A stretch of 64,000 nucleotides of DNA from Lineus longissimus (Eukaryota; Nemertea; Pilidiophora; Heteronemertea; Lineidae), in the NCBI RefSeq assembly GCF_910592395.1, contig NC_088314.1, forward strand, positions 14,136,001-14,200,000. Reading direction: 5' to 3'. The translations under genes were made by a program, and so were the position numbers. Position 1 is the first letter of the stretch, and every line of letters begins with the position of its first letter. This document shows, one piece after another, positions 10,529 through 23,380 of the stretch. A model generated the notes under the pieces. The model did no database searches. It saw only the letters and a list, made by a program, of their open reading frames with translations, and was not told where the DNA came from.

Positions 10529-11743
10529 ATGGAAGGAAATGGTGAAGATGTAGACATTGCAGAACCTTCATCAAAAAGGCGCAGAAGTTCCATCATCAAA
10601 GAAAAACAGGCAAGCGTCCGTGATTTCAACACCGCATTGGAAAATTGTACAGTAGCCCACCGACGGGAATTCGCGGAGCAGTTCCGGATTCCGGCGGAGA
10701 CATTTCAAAAATGGAATTTAGAGCAATTAGAACATAACCAGCGACAAAACAATGGTAAATAAAGCGCGTAAGAATAGAGCGAAGAATGTCGGAACCTGGA
10801 CAGAAGTTGAGGATCAAGCCCATGAATGGATATTGGAACAGAGGGGCAAAAGCCTCCCAGTGACTGTACAGGACATTCAGGAGAAAGCGTTAGAGTTGTT
10901 TGCAGCCAGGTGGGACAATCTCACTTTATACAGAGAAAGGACATTTCATGTCGCAAGATTAATCAGAACACCACGACCCTTCCCGCTCATGCGGCTGCTC
11001 GAGTGGAAGTGTTTCTGAACGAGTTGCACACACCATTGAAAGGATCGGAATTGATTTTCGTTTCTTGTTTAATACGGATGAAACATTCCTACTGTTTGAC
11101 TGTCGCCCTCTGCCAGTGGGGCAGGATTCCAGCTCATGTAACATTCCCTCGTCGTGGATCTGTGCGAAAGATTGCTGAACTCGACAACCAGAACCTCCCG
11201 GCTAATGTTAAAGTTACGTCCTCGCAAACTGGATGTTTGAAAGAAGAGACAATGGGACATTGGTTGGATGAGGTCTTTCAGCCACATATCGATGCTGAAC
11301 GCTGCGAGCTATTTTTGCTTCTGGTTGACCGATATCGGGTCCACAGAACTGAAAAGTTTGGATTGAGCGTCACAGAGATAGGGGGGATTATTGACTTCAT
11401 TCCGGCCGGCTGCACATCACTCGAACAGCCACTTAACGCTGCAGTCATGAAATCCTTTAAGAACAACGCAAAAACACAATGGAAATCATGGAAATCATGG
11501 AAAATACGACACACGGATGACGATGGCATGTGTCCTCCAGTACAACTGTAAGATGTGGTAAACATTGTCAGCAATGCCTGGGAATCCGTGGAACTCCGAG
11601 TAATTCTGGACGGCTATGAAGCGTCGTTCTGACCATATTAAATGGACAACGAGCCAGCAATGGGTGACGACGACGACGACGAGGAAGAGGTTGGACTAGA
11701 CTTTGTAGACATGGACGACGAACTGACACAGGAGTTATTGTGA
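10529..11743 (+). pseudogene. Pogo-like (Tc1/mariner superfamily) transposase relic
   Basis: Three frames together read as one pogo-type transposase. The N-terminal HTH region starts at 10529 (MEGNGEDVDIAEPSSKRR). A CENP-B/Tc5-like HTH part follows at 10752-10930 (TWTEVEDQAHEWILEQRGKS). The DDE_1 region has NTDETF in one frame near 11076, then LVDRYRVHR and AGCTSLEQPL in another. An acidic C-terminus ends MDDELTQELL at 11743. Several frameshifts and internal stops break the gene, so it cannot give a functional protein. The wording of its motifs is close to the pogo-like element at 45-50 kb (both have a CTSL-QPL block and a poly-Asp stretch), suggesting the same family. Terminal inverted repeats were not located. 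Confidence 0.8.
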
Positions 11744-13216
11744 CAGAATATCATGTATCACAATGAATTACCAAGAGAATGAAGGGAATCATCGGGTTAA
11801 CAGGTCGTTGTTATTATTCTTAGTTTCTAACTTTTTTTAAACCTTATAAATGAAATTTCGCGTAACATTGTCTATACAGTGTCTCTTTTCAAAGCCGGAG
11901 GTCACCAAACACATCTCCAGCACATCAAATCACCCTTAACGCTCAATTGACCCATTCATTCCTGGCAGCATTGAATTCATGTTAAATCCGTGTTGATTTC
12001 GTAAAAGCCAAACCATGAGTTCGATGGCAGGCCTACATGTTAATCATGCATGTAGGATTACCCAAAATCACGATTCCAACCAATGAGGTCTGACGAGAAT
12101 TTGTATATGCCTAATACCCCTAACCTGGTTGAATATCCATATGAATAGACACCATATATGTGGTATTGGGCGGCATTGAGCGTTATTATCAACCTGGTCT
12201 TATAGAGCCAAGTTGAGAGTATTTCCATTTCACTGTTTTTGGTATATTTTATGTCGAAACTTCACAGCAGTACATCCAATTTTCCGCAAAATTATTCCCA
12301 GATATGATAAAAATGTGTTTTTGGAAGAGTCCTCCGCAATAAAACCATCAAATGGTTTTGAAAAAAATCACAAAAGCTACCTTTTTCGCAGTATTTTACT
12401 CCGCTTATCCTTCATCAAATTCGATGCGATTTACTTCCTTATCGTCATCTCTTCTGGCGAACCAACACACATATGGCTGTCATCATAAACGAACAACCCG
12501 TCAATTAAGGGTATTCACAAAAATGATTTTCCAAATTACCCGTATATATATAATGTCCCTTTGCATCCAAAAACACCCAAACAGCAATGCATGCCCAGTA
12601 TGACAAATTCCTAATTTGCATCTCATTGCACATGCCCACATCTCCCGACGCTACTGTCGGGCAGTTTCCGTATTAAGAAGACTGTTGATAGTTTACTACT
12701 ATGTCACCATGGGCACTAAAAATATTTTTGCTGAAAAACAGTCTAATCAGCCTATTTTTCAGTTTTTAAATAGATTTCAGCTGGCATTTGATAGCTAACA
12801 ATATTTGGACTTAAAATCGGGCCAGTGTGCAAGACAAACCTAGAAGTTTGGGTGTATCAGTTAGAATACTGAAGGTTCAAGTGTTGCCTATCTTTGTCAG
12901 TGATTTTTTTCAGAATGGCCATTTCGTCATTCTTCAATGTTCGGTGACTATAATTATTACACTTGGTCCTAGATTAAACAAATTTGGCTATTATGCAATT
13001 ATCTATACTTAATTTCTATTCAATGTTGTGGGGGGGGGGGGAGATTATGTTCCATGATGTTTACATAATCAACGCGGGTAAAATTTTAACATTTTTAGAC
13101 CCCCGTGAAAAACCAGTTTACCAGTTGTGTCAAACTTTTGAATTATGATAGTTGCTTTCTACACAACATGAACAGTAAAAGGAAAAAAATTCAATTTTTG
13201 TAACATCATTTTTGGG
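11744..13216. other. AT-rich stretch without identified gene
   Basis: Holds only short AT-rich ORFs with low-complexity composition and a G run at about 13030-13041. I see no domain, RNA gene or defined repeat. Confidence 0.6.
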
Positions 13217-13772
13217 AAGTTCTAATTTACCGTCGCGTGGTGCGGTTCGGAATATTCCGATGATTACCGAAGCAACTGACCAATAAGAGGGTTTGTTTTC
13301 ATTCACATCAAGCACGTGGACAGAAATCTTGTGTTTGGGAATAAATTGAATGAAGTTTTTTGAAGCGAGATCACGCTGACCCCCCCCCCCCCCCCCCCCA
13401 CCACCACCACCACCACCACCAGAAAAACAACAACAACAGCCTGTGCCTGAATTCAGATCCCTGATAATAAGACAGTAAGTTACTTGCCCCTAATACAGTA
13501 ATAAAGATATAATACATCTGTAATTATAGAACAGTGATTGCACACCGCATCTCCCATCCCCCACCCTACCCCACACTTAACACGGGCACTAACCAGGCAG
13601 GTTAACTATACTCTCTCATTCATGACCACATCTTGCGCAGGATAAATTATTCCCGCCAAAAAACTTCTCGCCCAGGAGCCTGGTTTGTCTCAGCACCAAT
13701 TATGGCGCTCCTCGCTTCCGAAGTTGCATTATGATAATGAGCCGCACCACGCGACGGTAAATTAGAACTTCT
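13217..13772. repeat. 556-bp unit bounded by 33-bp inverted repeats
   Basis: The sequence gaagttctaatttaccgtcg and its continuation at 13217-13249 recurs in inverted form at 13740-13772 with one mismatch. Between the ends lie a long C run and a (CCA)n microsatellite (about 13380-13422). No target duplication was evident, so this could be a MITE or a rearranged fragment. Confidence 0.65.
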
Positions 13773-14062
13773 TGTATTCACATAGTTAATGCTAATAACA
13801 GGTTACCGTGGCAACCATTTTGGGAATGATCCTATCATCAGAGTTGGGTTAACTCACAATAGGCTGAATTGCATCTGTTGAGATATCGAGGCCCGTCGAT
13901 GAGGTCATATCCCCCTTGTTGGCATATAGCTAACGAGCATCTGAATAATCCACTGTAAACGTCCCGAACTGAATAATCCCCAACAACTGGAACAGCAATT
14001 TATACTGTCATGTCGGATAATGATCATTTGCAGCCAATGCATGGCCGAAAGAACTCACGGTT

Positions 14063-14269
14063 GGTAAAGATATTGGTTTACCTTTATTACAAAATATAAA
14101 CAAGCTTAAGGCCCTCCCATTACAGTGTTGGAGGGGTACAATCGGATAAAGATAATCAAGGCGGGTCTAACGCCCCTCAAAATGAATTAATCTTTTGTCT
14201 GTTCTTTTGTGTCGTCATTTCCTCTCCAGGTAAGCACGTATTTTTCTTAGGCAAACCGATACCTTTACC
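14063..14269. mobile_element. Candidate small MITE in duplication copy 2
   Basis: The ends ggtaaagatattggttt and aaaccgatacctttacc are inverted repeats with two mismatches, bounding 207 bp with no ORF. Copy 1 has ggttggtaaagg at the same position and then diverges because of its patch, so the empty site cannot be read cleanly. Confidence 0.5.
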
Positions 14270-15121
14270 CACCGTAGAACTTGGATATCCATTTTGACAA
14301 AGTGCAGACAGCCTCGACAAAAAAATATTTTATTTCCTTCATTACGGATTATTGTTTTCGTCAACAATTCAAGTGACTTAGATTTTGTAGGCATATCTCT
14401 AGTAATTTACAATTAAAGCGGCCCATCCACCCGCAATATTATTGTGCAATATTCCGGGTTGTGCAATATCATTAACTGTCTACCTTACACAATATATTGG
14501 GTAAAGTTCGATTTCACGCAATTCCTCGAGCAGCTATTCGTGGGTAAAGTCGTGTCGTCGGGCGAACCAGTTTTTCATCCAGACTCGCGGGGTTTTCCTT
14601 TTTTTCTTCTTTTTTTCAAATGCAAAAACAATAGCTGGAGATAATGCTGTGTCACTGTCGATGCCCGGCTCCATAGCATGTGCTAAAGAAATGCGTCTTC
14701 CGAGCAAATGACCCCAATAAATTATACCATACTAAATCGATCGTGCCTAAATAATTTTTCAATATCATTGAATCAATATTATTGGCACAATAAAACTGCA
14801 CGTGGATGGGCCACTATTGATGAGTTTGACACCTACGACCGTGAAACGTTGGTCAAATCAACAATCTAGGTGATACGAGAGGTAGCCTATTTTAGATACA
14901 TCCACCATTAAAGTTTACAAGTTCTAGCTAAAACTGTTTGCAGCAAAATAGCAAAAACCAAACGATTTCTTAGATGACCGCCTTAAGCAGGTAGGTCATC
15001 TGGAAAACGAATCTGGCCCAAGCGGTTACAAAACGTGTCGTGCTCTGTTTACCATACTACCAGACGAAGGAAGAAGCGGTGGCAACTCTTGTGTAACCCC
15101 CCCCCCCCCCCCCTTGGAAGG

Positions 15122-15365
15122 TGAGTTCATTTTATCGGTTGATTTTGTGTAACTTTTTCGGTTGAATCACTTAATCGGGAGATGGTGTGTCACCTAAACG
15201 GTTGAGACGTGGGGCACTTGATCGGTCGATTTTGTGTCACTAATTCAGTTAGGTCACATAATCGGTTGCTTTTGTGCCACTTTTTCGGTTAGGTCGCTTC
15301 ATCGGTTGATTTTGTGTCACTTATTCGGTTAGGTCACTTAATCGGGTGATGTCACCTAATTAGTT
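15122..15365. repeat. Minisatellite of alternating about 20-bp motifs (copy 2)
   Basis: Homologous to 3520-3765, with the same unit order and a longer preceding C run. Confidence 0.85.
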
Positions 15366-16882
15366 GTAACAGGCCGTACCGGTCTAGTTCGTAAAAATGT
15401 ATTAACCATGATTAACCAATAACAGTGCAGTGCCTCGAATTACAGTAAGCCACAAGGCGATGACTTGGTTTTATTGTGCAACTGAAGAACCCAACTTCTG
15501 AAGAGTAGGCGAGTTTCCGCCAGTATACGTCCGTCATGAGGGTCTGTCGTGAAGGATACCTTTGGCCTTTTTGGCAGGGAAATCGACCAGACGCAAATTC
15601 ATAGACGGGTGGAAGAAAGAAATTGAATAACTACTTCAAACTCGCACGGTGACGAAACATTGGTGTTGACAAAATGCCGCCATCTTGGATTTTTGCATCC
15701 TGCGATTCAGGTGTTTGATAATCCTACGTCATATACTGCGTCACCAGTTCAAACTGAAAGTCTTATCCAAACCTAAGTGCCGTCTTCTTTCATAAAACGG
15801 TTTATTTTATCAATAAATAAGAATAACATGATCTTTGCAAATAAAACCTGGCACTTTCTGCTGTGTTTTAATGTGATTTTATGGAGAACTATAAATGTCG
15901 CGTAGGGCAGCAAATCGTTTTCGCATGCTTAGTGGTGATGCGATAGCCTCTTTGCAAATAGTTTTTTCCCTTTTCTATATCCACGGTACTGCTTTTTCAA
16001 TATGGTGCAAACTTACTAGTACCATATTAGAGGCGTTATAAGGAAAGAAATCAGTGCCTCTTGTGTCAAGAGTGCGACGGTTTGAATTGATACTACCAAC
16101 CTCGCTTTCGGATCAGGTTACTCTTGTATTTCTTTTCTACAAGCACAGTGCATTCGTGTCAGGTAAGCACACCTGCAATCGCCCCAAGCAATAACCACTA
16201 TTGAACGCCTGATCTTCCACTATATGGACGAGGGATTTCATTGCGTGTCTCCTGTGATCGAGACCCACGAGTGTGTGTTAGTGTTGTCGAGATATAGACG
16301 TGTGGTAAAGAAAGGGAATGATCGGAGACTACCCTGCTCTGCTATTCCCCGCACGTCCCCCTTCTACACACTACGTCAATTGATGTAACTGTTTGTTAAT
16401 TAAGGAAGTTCTTCAAAAAATGATAACTTTGCAAATCGTAAAAACTGACAAAACCGTTAGACTTATGACCAAGTAATTGATAAACTCTATCTCCGGAACT
16501 ATAACACCAGATAACTCCACCCTGAGCCAGTCAATTAATATCCACCATGACTTACATTTATGACCTGCTTATTTCTGGTTGATTAATGCATGAAATAAGA
16601 CGTAAGAAGGCTGTCGTAATCAACACTGACCAGCCTAAGTCTTGTCCTCAACTTCTGCTATTTGACCAGGTATGACTGATAGGTCTTGCTCTATAACAGG
16701 CTTTTGCTTGGGTCATGAATATTCACCCTTAAGGTGAACCTAGTGACTTTTCTTTGTCTGGCGTTATAGTTCTGGAGATGAGTATTTGCTCTTTCAATGA
16801 TATTATTAGTGTAAACATTTTTCTAGACGTGGGAACAACCGATAATAACAGCCGTTCTGGGGGAGTTTATCGACGGTGAAAG

Positions 16883-17161
16883 ATGGTATACGCACAACGA
16901 CGGTATATCGGTGGACATGATGCTGAGTTTACTCACCGGGCTCGAAACGAAGCGTTGCCAATGGCTATGTCCTATATGTGTAGCTCTTTGTCCATGGCTG
17001 TATTAACAGAAATATTGTGTCGTTTCTTTAGAATTGATATTGAGGTTTCAGAATCCCTCCTCCATTGTAATGATTGGGGGCGGAGCCTCATTCCTTGTAT
17101 TCGAGGTTTTAGAGTATTATATGATAACTACCGGGATATGCTTAGCGAGAAAGAACGGTAG
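16883..17161 (+). other. Second copy of the unrecognised 92-codon ORF
   Basis: Same length and frame as 6230-6508 with three amino-acid changes. No known domain. Confidence 0.2.
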
Positions 17162-17896
17162 TGACGCAGGCTAAATAGTCGCATTTTGTAATCAGAGCCG
17201 CTTGTGCTCGTGCTCTGCGGATAGAGTATCTGTTTACTCGCATTCAGCATAACTAGATGTAATTGGAACAACATAGGTACATTGGGTGATTTCAAAGCTG
17301 TTGATAGTGTCAAGTTCGGGAACGTTGTACAGTTTTTTCAGCAGTCCTACATGCACGGTTTTTTCAAACAAGGATGTCGACTCCTAGCATTAAGTCTGAT
17401 AGGTGTTGATCACAGTGTTTCCCCAAAGGTTGCATTGTTGCTACATAAAAGCCGTAAAAGCTTGGCATATTTAAAATTAAATCAACTTTGAAATCGCCCA
17501 TCGTGTAATACACGTAGCCGAGAAAACTTTCCCCCACGCAGGGTAATTTTAGTGTATGAAGGAAATGTTTTAATAACATCCCCGTAGAACTAGCATTGAA
17601 TAAACTATACGATTGGCGAAAAAGAATCCCTTTTTCTTCATAAATGAGTGGTCGTGTAGTTTATTGCGTTCATTTCAAGCTTTATAAGTCCCTGACAGCG
17701 TACCGGCGGACGGGAAAAAACATGGCGTAGCCGAAAATCACCACCTGGAGGTCACCATTATATCCCAGACTTTGTTTGGTTTGTCAAGTGGCCCTGCAAC
17801 TGATATCTTAATTACAATAATCACCTCGTCTCTAAGCTAAATACGTGTTTATGTGAGACAATATTACCGATGAGGAGTTAACTTAGGGATAACCCT

Positions 17897-18056
17897 TCTA
17901 AAAAATTACCCTTGGCTAGTTGGATACTGTAAGGTATATGTAGGGTATTCTAATCAGGTAAATGAGGGGGTAATTTGGCCCAGCCAAATTACCTCCTCAT
18001 ATAAGCTACAATGCCCTACAATTACTTTACTCTTAGCCAAGGGTAAATTTTCTTTA
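17897..18056. repeat. Imperfect hairpin of about 160 bp
   Basis: Self-complementary around 17973: aattacccttggctag, tgtagggtatt and gggggtaatttgg on the left pair with ccaaattacctcc, atgccctaca and agccaagggtaaatt on the right. Compatible with a tiny foldback MITE; flanking duplications were not resolved. Confidence 0.65.
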
Positions 18057-18519
18057 GCTGGGGAGTCTGGTGGACGTGGCCCCCTGAATCCGAACCATTA
18101 AAACTGAAGCACACAGTGACTTGATTTGTCAGGCGTTTGAGGTTGGCCAAGATCCATAGGATAGTTCGAATCGGTGCATTGAGAATCAAGGCTACCAGCT
18201 GTCATTTTGGGTCATGTCTACAGTTTCAGCCAAAATGCGTTTACCTATGCAGCACTACGTTGCATTTGCCATTGTTCAATGTTCATTCGCGTTATCATTG
18301 GCTTTGTATTCTAGGACATCGTCGTGAAAACTGTCTGCTTGATATACATTGAAAAAGAATTGCCAGTCGAGGTCTCGATACTTTTATGCAAAATAGAGGA
18401 ATCCTTGATGTAATTTTGTCTGTCCGCCGCTAAACCCAACCCCTAATATGGGGACCACCTAACAATTTATAACCCTCCGCCAAGCTCAAGCATAAGAAAG
18501 CAACGAAACAACATATTAA

Positions 18520-18750
18520 AAATTCACGGAGAAATGCCACCAAATGTCTATTCGAGTTATTAACAAAAAGCTGAAAACACGACAATATATGTCTATTTGA
18601 GATACGAGCGCCACCAAACGTCTATTTGAGTGTATGTCTATTTGAAATACGACACAATATGTTTATTTCAGGTACGTCTCCGTTAAAACGAGCGCCACCA
18701 AACGTCTATTCGAGTCATAACACAACATAAAATGTCTATTTGAGACAACC
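18520..18750. repeat. Degenerate repeats of a gtctattTgag motif
   Basis: The phrases ccaccaaacgtctatt and atgtctatttgag recur about eight times with variable spacing. No gene is visible between 17622 and 18915 apart from this and the hairpin. Confidence 0.6.
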
Positions 18751-18914
18751 TCTATTTATGCGGAAATAACCGCCCATGCTACGTCACTGCCGAGGTAGTC
18801 GAGAATCGGTTCACTCTTACGACTCTAATGACTTCCAGTTGTCAAAAACGGAAATGAGGAATAATTGGGGAAAATAAAAGAAACGTCGAAACGTGATTGT
18901 AGGCAAATCTGTGG

Positions 18915-20990
18915 TCGGAAACTGGAATAATCGCCTGGCTAAAATTTGGTTCTAGTAATTATAAGCAGTTGTTGACTGAAACAGTATTTATTGTGTGGAT
19001 GGATGGGTCTATAGTTTTCATTAAAAAAAATTGCTGAAGAGTAGAATCTGGTTAAAATCTATACATCTAAGCTCTTGAGTAGACAACGGTGCATTCTTCT
19101 TTTCAATAGTACGCAAGACTTTGTTGCATGAAGAAATTCATTGATGTTTTGGCTGACAGGACTTTTTATACTCCACGATGTCTTGTTGGTGAATTTACAC
19201 ATGTTATAAGCAGGACCGTCTTGTTTGAAAGACGTGCTTTTGAAATGGGCGATCGTCTTACAAATCAGAGACTGCCCTCGATCTGGTAAGTGAGAGAGAA
19301 TTTGTGGAAAGAGTCCGACCACTAGACTTCTATTGCCTACAGCTCTATACATGATGTTGGGACTAGAAATTGAAGCTTGCCTTTCTTCCTTGTCAAAGTC
19401 TTTCATTACGTTATGGTTACACCTCTGCTATTCTATGAGCCAGGTTAGATTGCATAGGCTAGCATTATTGGTGATCTGGACACCGTAGTTGACAACAGCT
19501 TGATTCAAGATTTTAGGTTCTAGATGCTGGACGCTGGATTTTGCAACATCGGATTGCATAGCATGGATTCAATCAACCTAGCCTCCCGTTCATGGAACCC
19601 CACTGGGCCTAAATTTACTAGAGCTGACTGGACGGGAACAGAATGATTAGGACTTACTTTTCGGGCGTTTGCTGAGATGAGATAAAAAATAGACACACAT
19701 TAAGATCGCATTCGGAATTCTATGCATGGGTACCGACCCTAGAGAAATTATAAATTATAGATTATAAATCTAACGCTAATTTGGATCTTCGGCTTCAGGC
19801 AAACTTTCAGCAGTAAGAAATCGTCTCTGATATCCTTCCGGCTTAGTTTTGTCATCCTTATTACGCTGATAGCCGGGGGGGGGGGGGGGGTTGCATGCTG
19901 TAGTAATCCATGCAGGCTACCTTTGGTCTGGGAGTGAACTTGCTACCAGCTGTGCTAGCATTATCATGATGATGTTATCAACCTGAATCAAAATAGACCA
20001 CAATCAAACTTTCGACTTGTAACAATTAGAATTATTTCCTCGCGTATTAACTAGTGGAAATGTGTAGGATCATTCTCCAAAGCAGATAAATTATAATACT
20101 GAAGAATATTTTCTCTGCTAGAATAAGCCTCCTGCAGCTGAACGAGTAAGTGTTGTCGTCCTAGGTGCACCTTATCTGTACCCAAGACGACATTTACTCT
20201 CTCAACTAATCCTTTGTGCTGCTAAGGATCCTTAGAAATGGTGCATGCAGCCTGAAATTCGTGCCGGTTAAAAACCTGAATCCGAGGTGTGGTACGCGTG
20301 CGTTTTGCTGAACACCAATTGTAAACGAGGCATAATAACTTAGTTTGGGGTTCCGCAACATGGCACGATAAAAGCAGTTGGTCATCATTATCATCATCAT
20401 CATTCCCGCCACTAGAGCGATAATCTTGCTGTTATTAAATCCATATTGATAAACATTTTAAATGATAATAGAGAAAATCTTCGGGACGAGATTTTCAACC
20501 TCGGACACCTAAGGTACACCCATGACGCCATTTACCCTTTCAGTCAAATTGAACATGTGTTGCATTTCTTATGTAAATAAATGTTTGCAGCAAGAGTGCT
20601 TGAAGAAAATGACGTAAATCTGTTCAATTTACTAAAAACTGTCGAGTATTTTGTAATGTTTGTAACCCAGGTTTTTTTCATGTAAACATCATATTTCTCT
20701 TTCCGTTTTGAACCGATCAAAACTGTTTAAGGGCCGAATCACGGCGCTTTATCACAAAATCTTTATCACACGGCAGCAGTTTTTCATTCGTTACGAGTAC
20801 ATAACAGCACCAAAAATCAATTCGTTTCATTAGAAGGAGAAAATATTTCGGTCGAAGGCGTGAAGTAATGCAATATACAACATGTTTTAAATTTTGAATA
20901 GAAAAAGCATGAATAGTCGAACATGTCCAATAGTTACGTGGATTTGCAATTTCAGCACATTCAGATTCAATGGCGGCCATTCCAAGCAGT
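18915..20990 (+). repeat. Repeat family R2, copy A (other copy split over 52.88-52.93, 57.17-57.96 and 60.42-61.08 kb)
   Basis: Collinear blocks shared with the other copy include gaataatcgcctgg, gcaagactttgttgcatgaa, cagatgctggacgctggatt, gttatcaacctgaatcaaaa and atggcggccattccaagc. The minus-strand ORF at 19406-19059 is partly conserved in the other copy (MYRAxGNRSLVV, then FLHATKSC), with one internal length difference. I do not recognise a domain. It may be the transcribed part of a transposon or a duplicated host locus. Confidence 0.75.
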
Positions 20991-21345
20991 GAGAGCGGGC
21001 CACCAAATTACACTACTACCACTGCGCCGAGATATGGTGTACATGGTGAAGCACCTCAGTCGGTGATATTTATTCTTTGCTCTCTAGTGCAGATTAGCGG
21101 TGATGTATGGAAGAGAATCAAACCGAATCAAACCCATAGCCGCAACAAAGCACTTTTAATTACACCAGCACCAAGAATGTAAAAACATTGCCGAATTTAC
21201 CGACAAATATCGTGAGCAGATCTATTATCAGTAAGTCTCGTTCGGAACACTGCGGTCACATTCCCAGCCGCCCCGAAAGTATGATGTCCCAGCCCAATCC
21301 AGTGCAATCCGGTCAATTCGATAATGCCCACCGCTCTCTTCATAG
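20991..21345. other. Host flank left of the large Gypsy element
   Basis: No gene seen. It ends in ATAG (21342-21345), which is repeated after the 3' LTR at 38499-38502. Confidence 0.6.
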
Positions 21346-21924
21346 TGAAACGGTCACCAAAATTACCTTCTCATTTTCGTAACCTTTTATGTAAACCTAG
21401 TTCCAGGCACAACGCTTTATTTCGTTTATTTTCGGACAAATTGTCAACAACTCTTTCTATCAAATTCCTGGATGCGTCGCCATTTTATCGGTCATGTGAC
21501 CTGGACGGCGGCCATCACTGTTTACAATTTCCTCGTATTTTTATTGGTTCTTCCTATCACGTGAGTGGCTGAGGAATGCCGAATGACCTCCTTTCCTACA
21601 GCACCGCTAAAGTCAAAATTACATTGTTACCTCTCTCACGAAAACTTCTTTTAACTTGCAAATTTGGAACTTATCTCGATTAATCGTAAGCTTATTTAAT
21701 CACTCCTTAGCATGTGCCTCGAACTACGGTGTTTTAAGTTATATTCAGTGCGATCTCTGCCAGGAAACGAAGGCTTTTGTATCGGGTTGCTTGGTGATCT
21801 TTTCATATTTTAATTGGGGGTGTCTTTGTGTGCGCAGTGCATTGTTGATCGGAATGTCAGTTGAATTATCATGTGGTCACGTGGACTTCGGGTATTTAAT
21901 GGGATAGCGTGGGTTTCCGAGCAG
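21346..21924 (+). repeat. Gypsy-2 5' LTR, first part
   Basis: Matches 37021-37599. It is interrupted at tttccgagcag, which is duplicated at 28400-28410 around the inserted block. Confidence 0.92.
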
Positions 21925-21925
21925 G

Positions 21926-22186
21926 CTTGAAAACCTACGTACTAGGAGCTATAAAATCGCATACGGTATCCCAAAACCATTTCACAGTCGATACGTCGCA
22001 GATTCTATGCCAACAAACGAAACGCCAAGGGCCCGAATCGAACATCTCGCCAAAAAGTACGTGAATAACAACAAACGCGCGCCGTCAATTCAAGCCCTCA
22101 TCAATCAAGCTAAAGACAGACTTCTATTCAAACTCCGCGATCCACTGCGCCATACACCAATTGGAAAAGCACTACTCATGGATTAA
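21926..22186 (+). pseudogene. C-terminus of a LINE reverse-transcriptase ORF (jockey/CR1-like)
   Basis: The 86-residue open frame starts at the truncation point with LENLRTRSYKIAYGIPKPFH and ends at a TAA. The pattern of a basic LxxLRxRxxRxxxGxP segment followed by a short helical tail (EHLAKKYV, then LLFKLRDPLR) is like the extreme C-terminus of jockey-type polyproteins. The reverse transcriptase and endonuclease domains are absent because of 5' truncation, the usual outcome of incomplete target-primed reverse transcription. The clade is uncertain. Confidence 0.6.
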
Positions 22187-22984
22187 AAAAAATAGCACTC
22201 ATTTCAGGGAAACTGGTTGATTGGATTGTTTTGCCAGTCACCAGGTTAATACCTTCATCACACCAATGCAATCATCACTCACACACAGCCTATTACATCT
22301 CTCAGTGGGGACGAGGTGTGCATTCGTTCGTTTTGCCGGTTACTGGTCTCCACTGTATACATTACACAATCCGTTACATAAACACAGCCAAACACTACAA
22401 TAACAAACCACAAAGTAAATACAACACACCAATGCAATCATCATTCACACAGCCTATTACATCTCTCAGTGGTCTTATAGAATTAAAATTAAAATAAAAA
22501 AAAAATATATATATATGGCCAGAGTCCTCTATTAAAACATGTGTACATTACGTGTACATTGTTGTGCATAGGTTTTGGTGAAAAAAGTACTCATTGGACC
22601 AATCAATCTGCACAAAATTTTATACGTGTCAAGAAGAACCCTTTGCCAATAGCATAATAAAGTTTTAAAAAATTCCAATACCGATTGCCTGAGAAAAAAA
22701 GATTTCCGTACACCATATCCATCAAAACGTCACTGGCGCATTGATATGGCCCTGTCAAAGTACAAGTTTTAAACTGACCAGTGAGACCACATTTTCTTAA
22801 ATATATTATCAAAAAGCATATTTTTGTGATGGCCTGACTCTGTAGATTAAGAATCAACCACAGATTGAGAATTAATTCCACTTTGGTCCATCCCAGCCAT
22901 GTATTTACCACAACTTGACATTTTGATAAGCTCTATGTGACTGTGCCACACTTCCGGTCGTGGATGAATACAGGTCTCTGCCCA

Positions 22985-23016
<32 letters not shown>

Positions 23017-23196
23017 CAGCCAAACACTACCATAACAAACCACAAAGTAAATACAACATATTACACAATGGGGAAAGACTTCAATGCAAATACGCACATT
23101 TACAAATTGCTTATACATACATTGACACACCAAGCCTTTTGCCTCCTTGCCACTGCCCAGACTGTACTACTTCCAATCTTCAAAGTTAAACCTTCT

Positions 23197-23370
23197 TGTT
23201 CTGTTTCTTGCTCAGGCATAGATGCAACACGCACAACGGTCGACAGGTATAAGCCAGTTTATTAAAGTAACTAAGATATATAAAGATACAGGTCACGTGA
23301 TGATTAGTAAGCTATATAAGGTATATGGTTAGTATGGTTAGTATACCGAGTAATAGGTAATATCATAACA
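23197..23370 (-). repeat. Gypsy-1 3' LTR
   Basis: 174 bp, unusually short for the family. In the sense orientation it follows the purine tract gtaaggggga (complement of 23371-23380). Confidence 0.93.
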
Positions 23371-23380
23371 TCCCCCTTAC
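23371..23380 (-). other. Gypsy-1 polypurine tract
   Basis: On the minus strand the sequence reads gtaaggggga directly before the 3' LTR, as expected for the plus-strand primer. Confidence 0.75.

Larger units (their letters stand above)
13851..17621 (+). repeat. Dispersed duplication, copy 2 (partner 2347-6968)
   Basis: Collinear with copy 1 in the same orientation. It retains the pre-insertion state of the foldback site (16252) and contains a small TIR unit (14063-14269) not seen in copy 1. The homologous ORF lies at 16883-17161. It ends abruptly at 17621, before the BEL/Pao tail of copy 1. Confidence 0.9.

Noticed and set aside
12213-13012. Short ORFs with aromatic-rich peptides
   Set aside because: AT-rich composition, overlapping frames, and no start context or domain.
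22603-22911. 102-codon minus-strand ORF in the LINE 3' region
   Set aside because: No domain, low-complexity AT-rich context, and not repeated elsewhere in the window.
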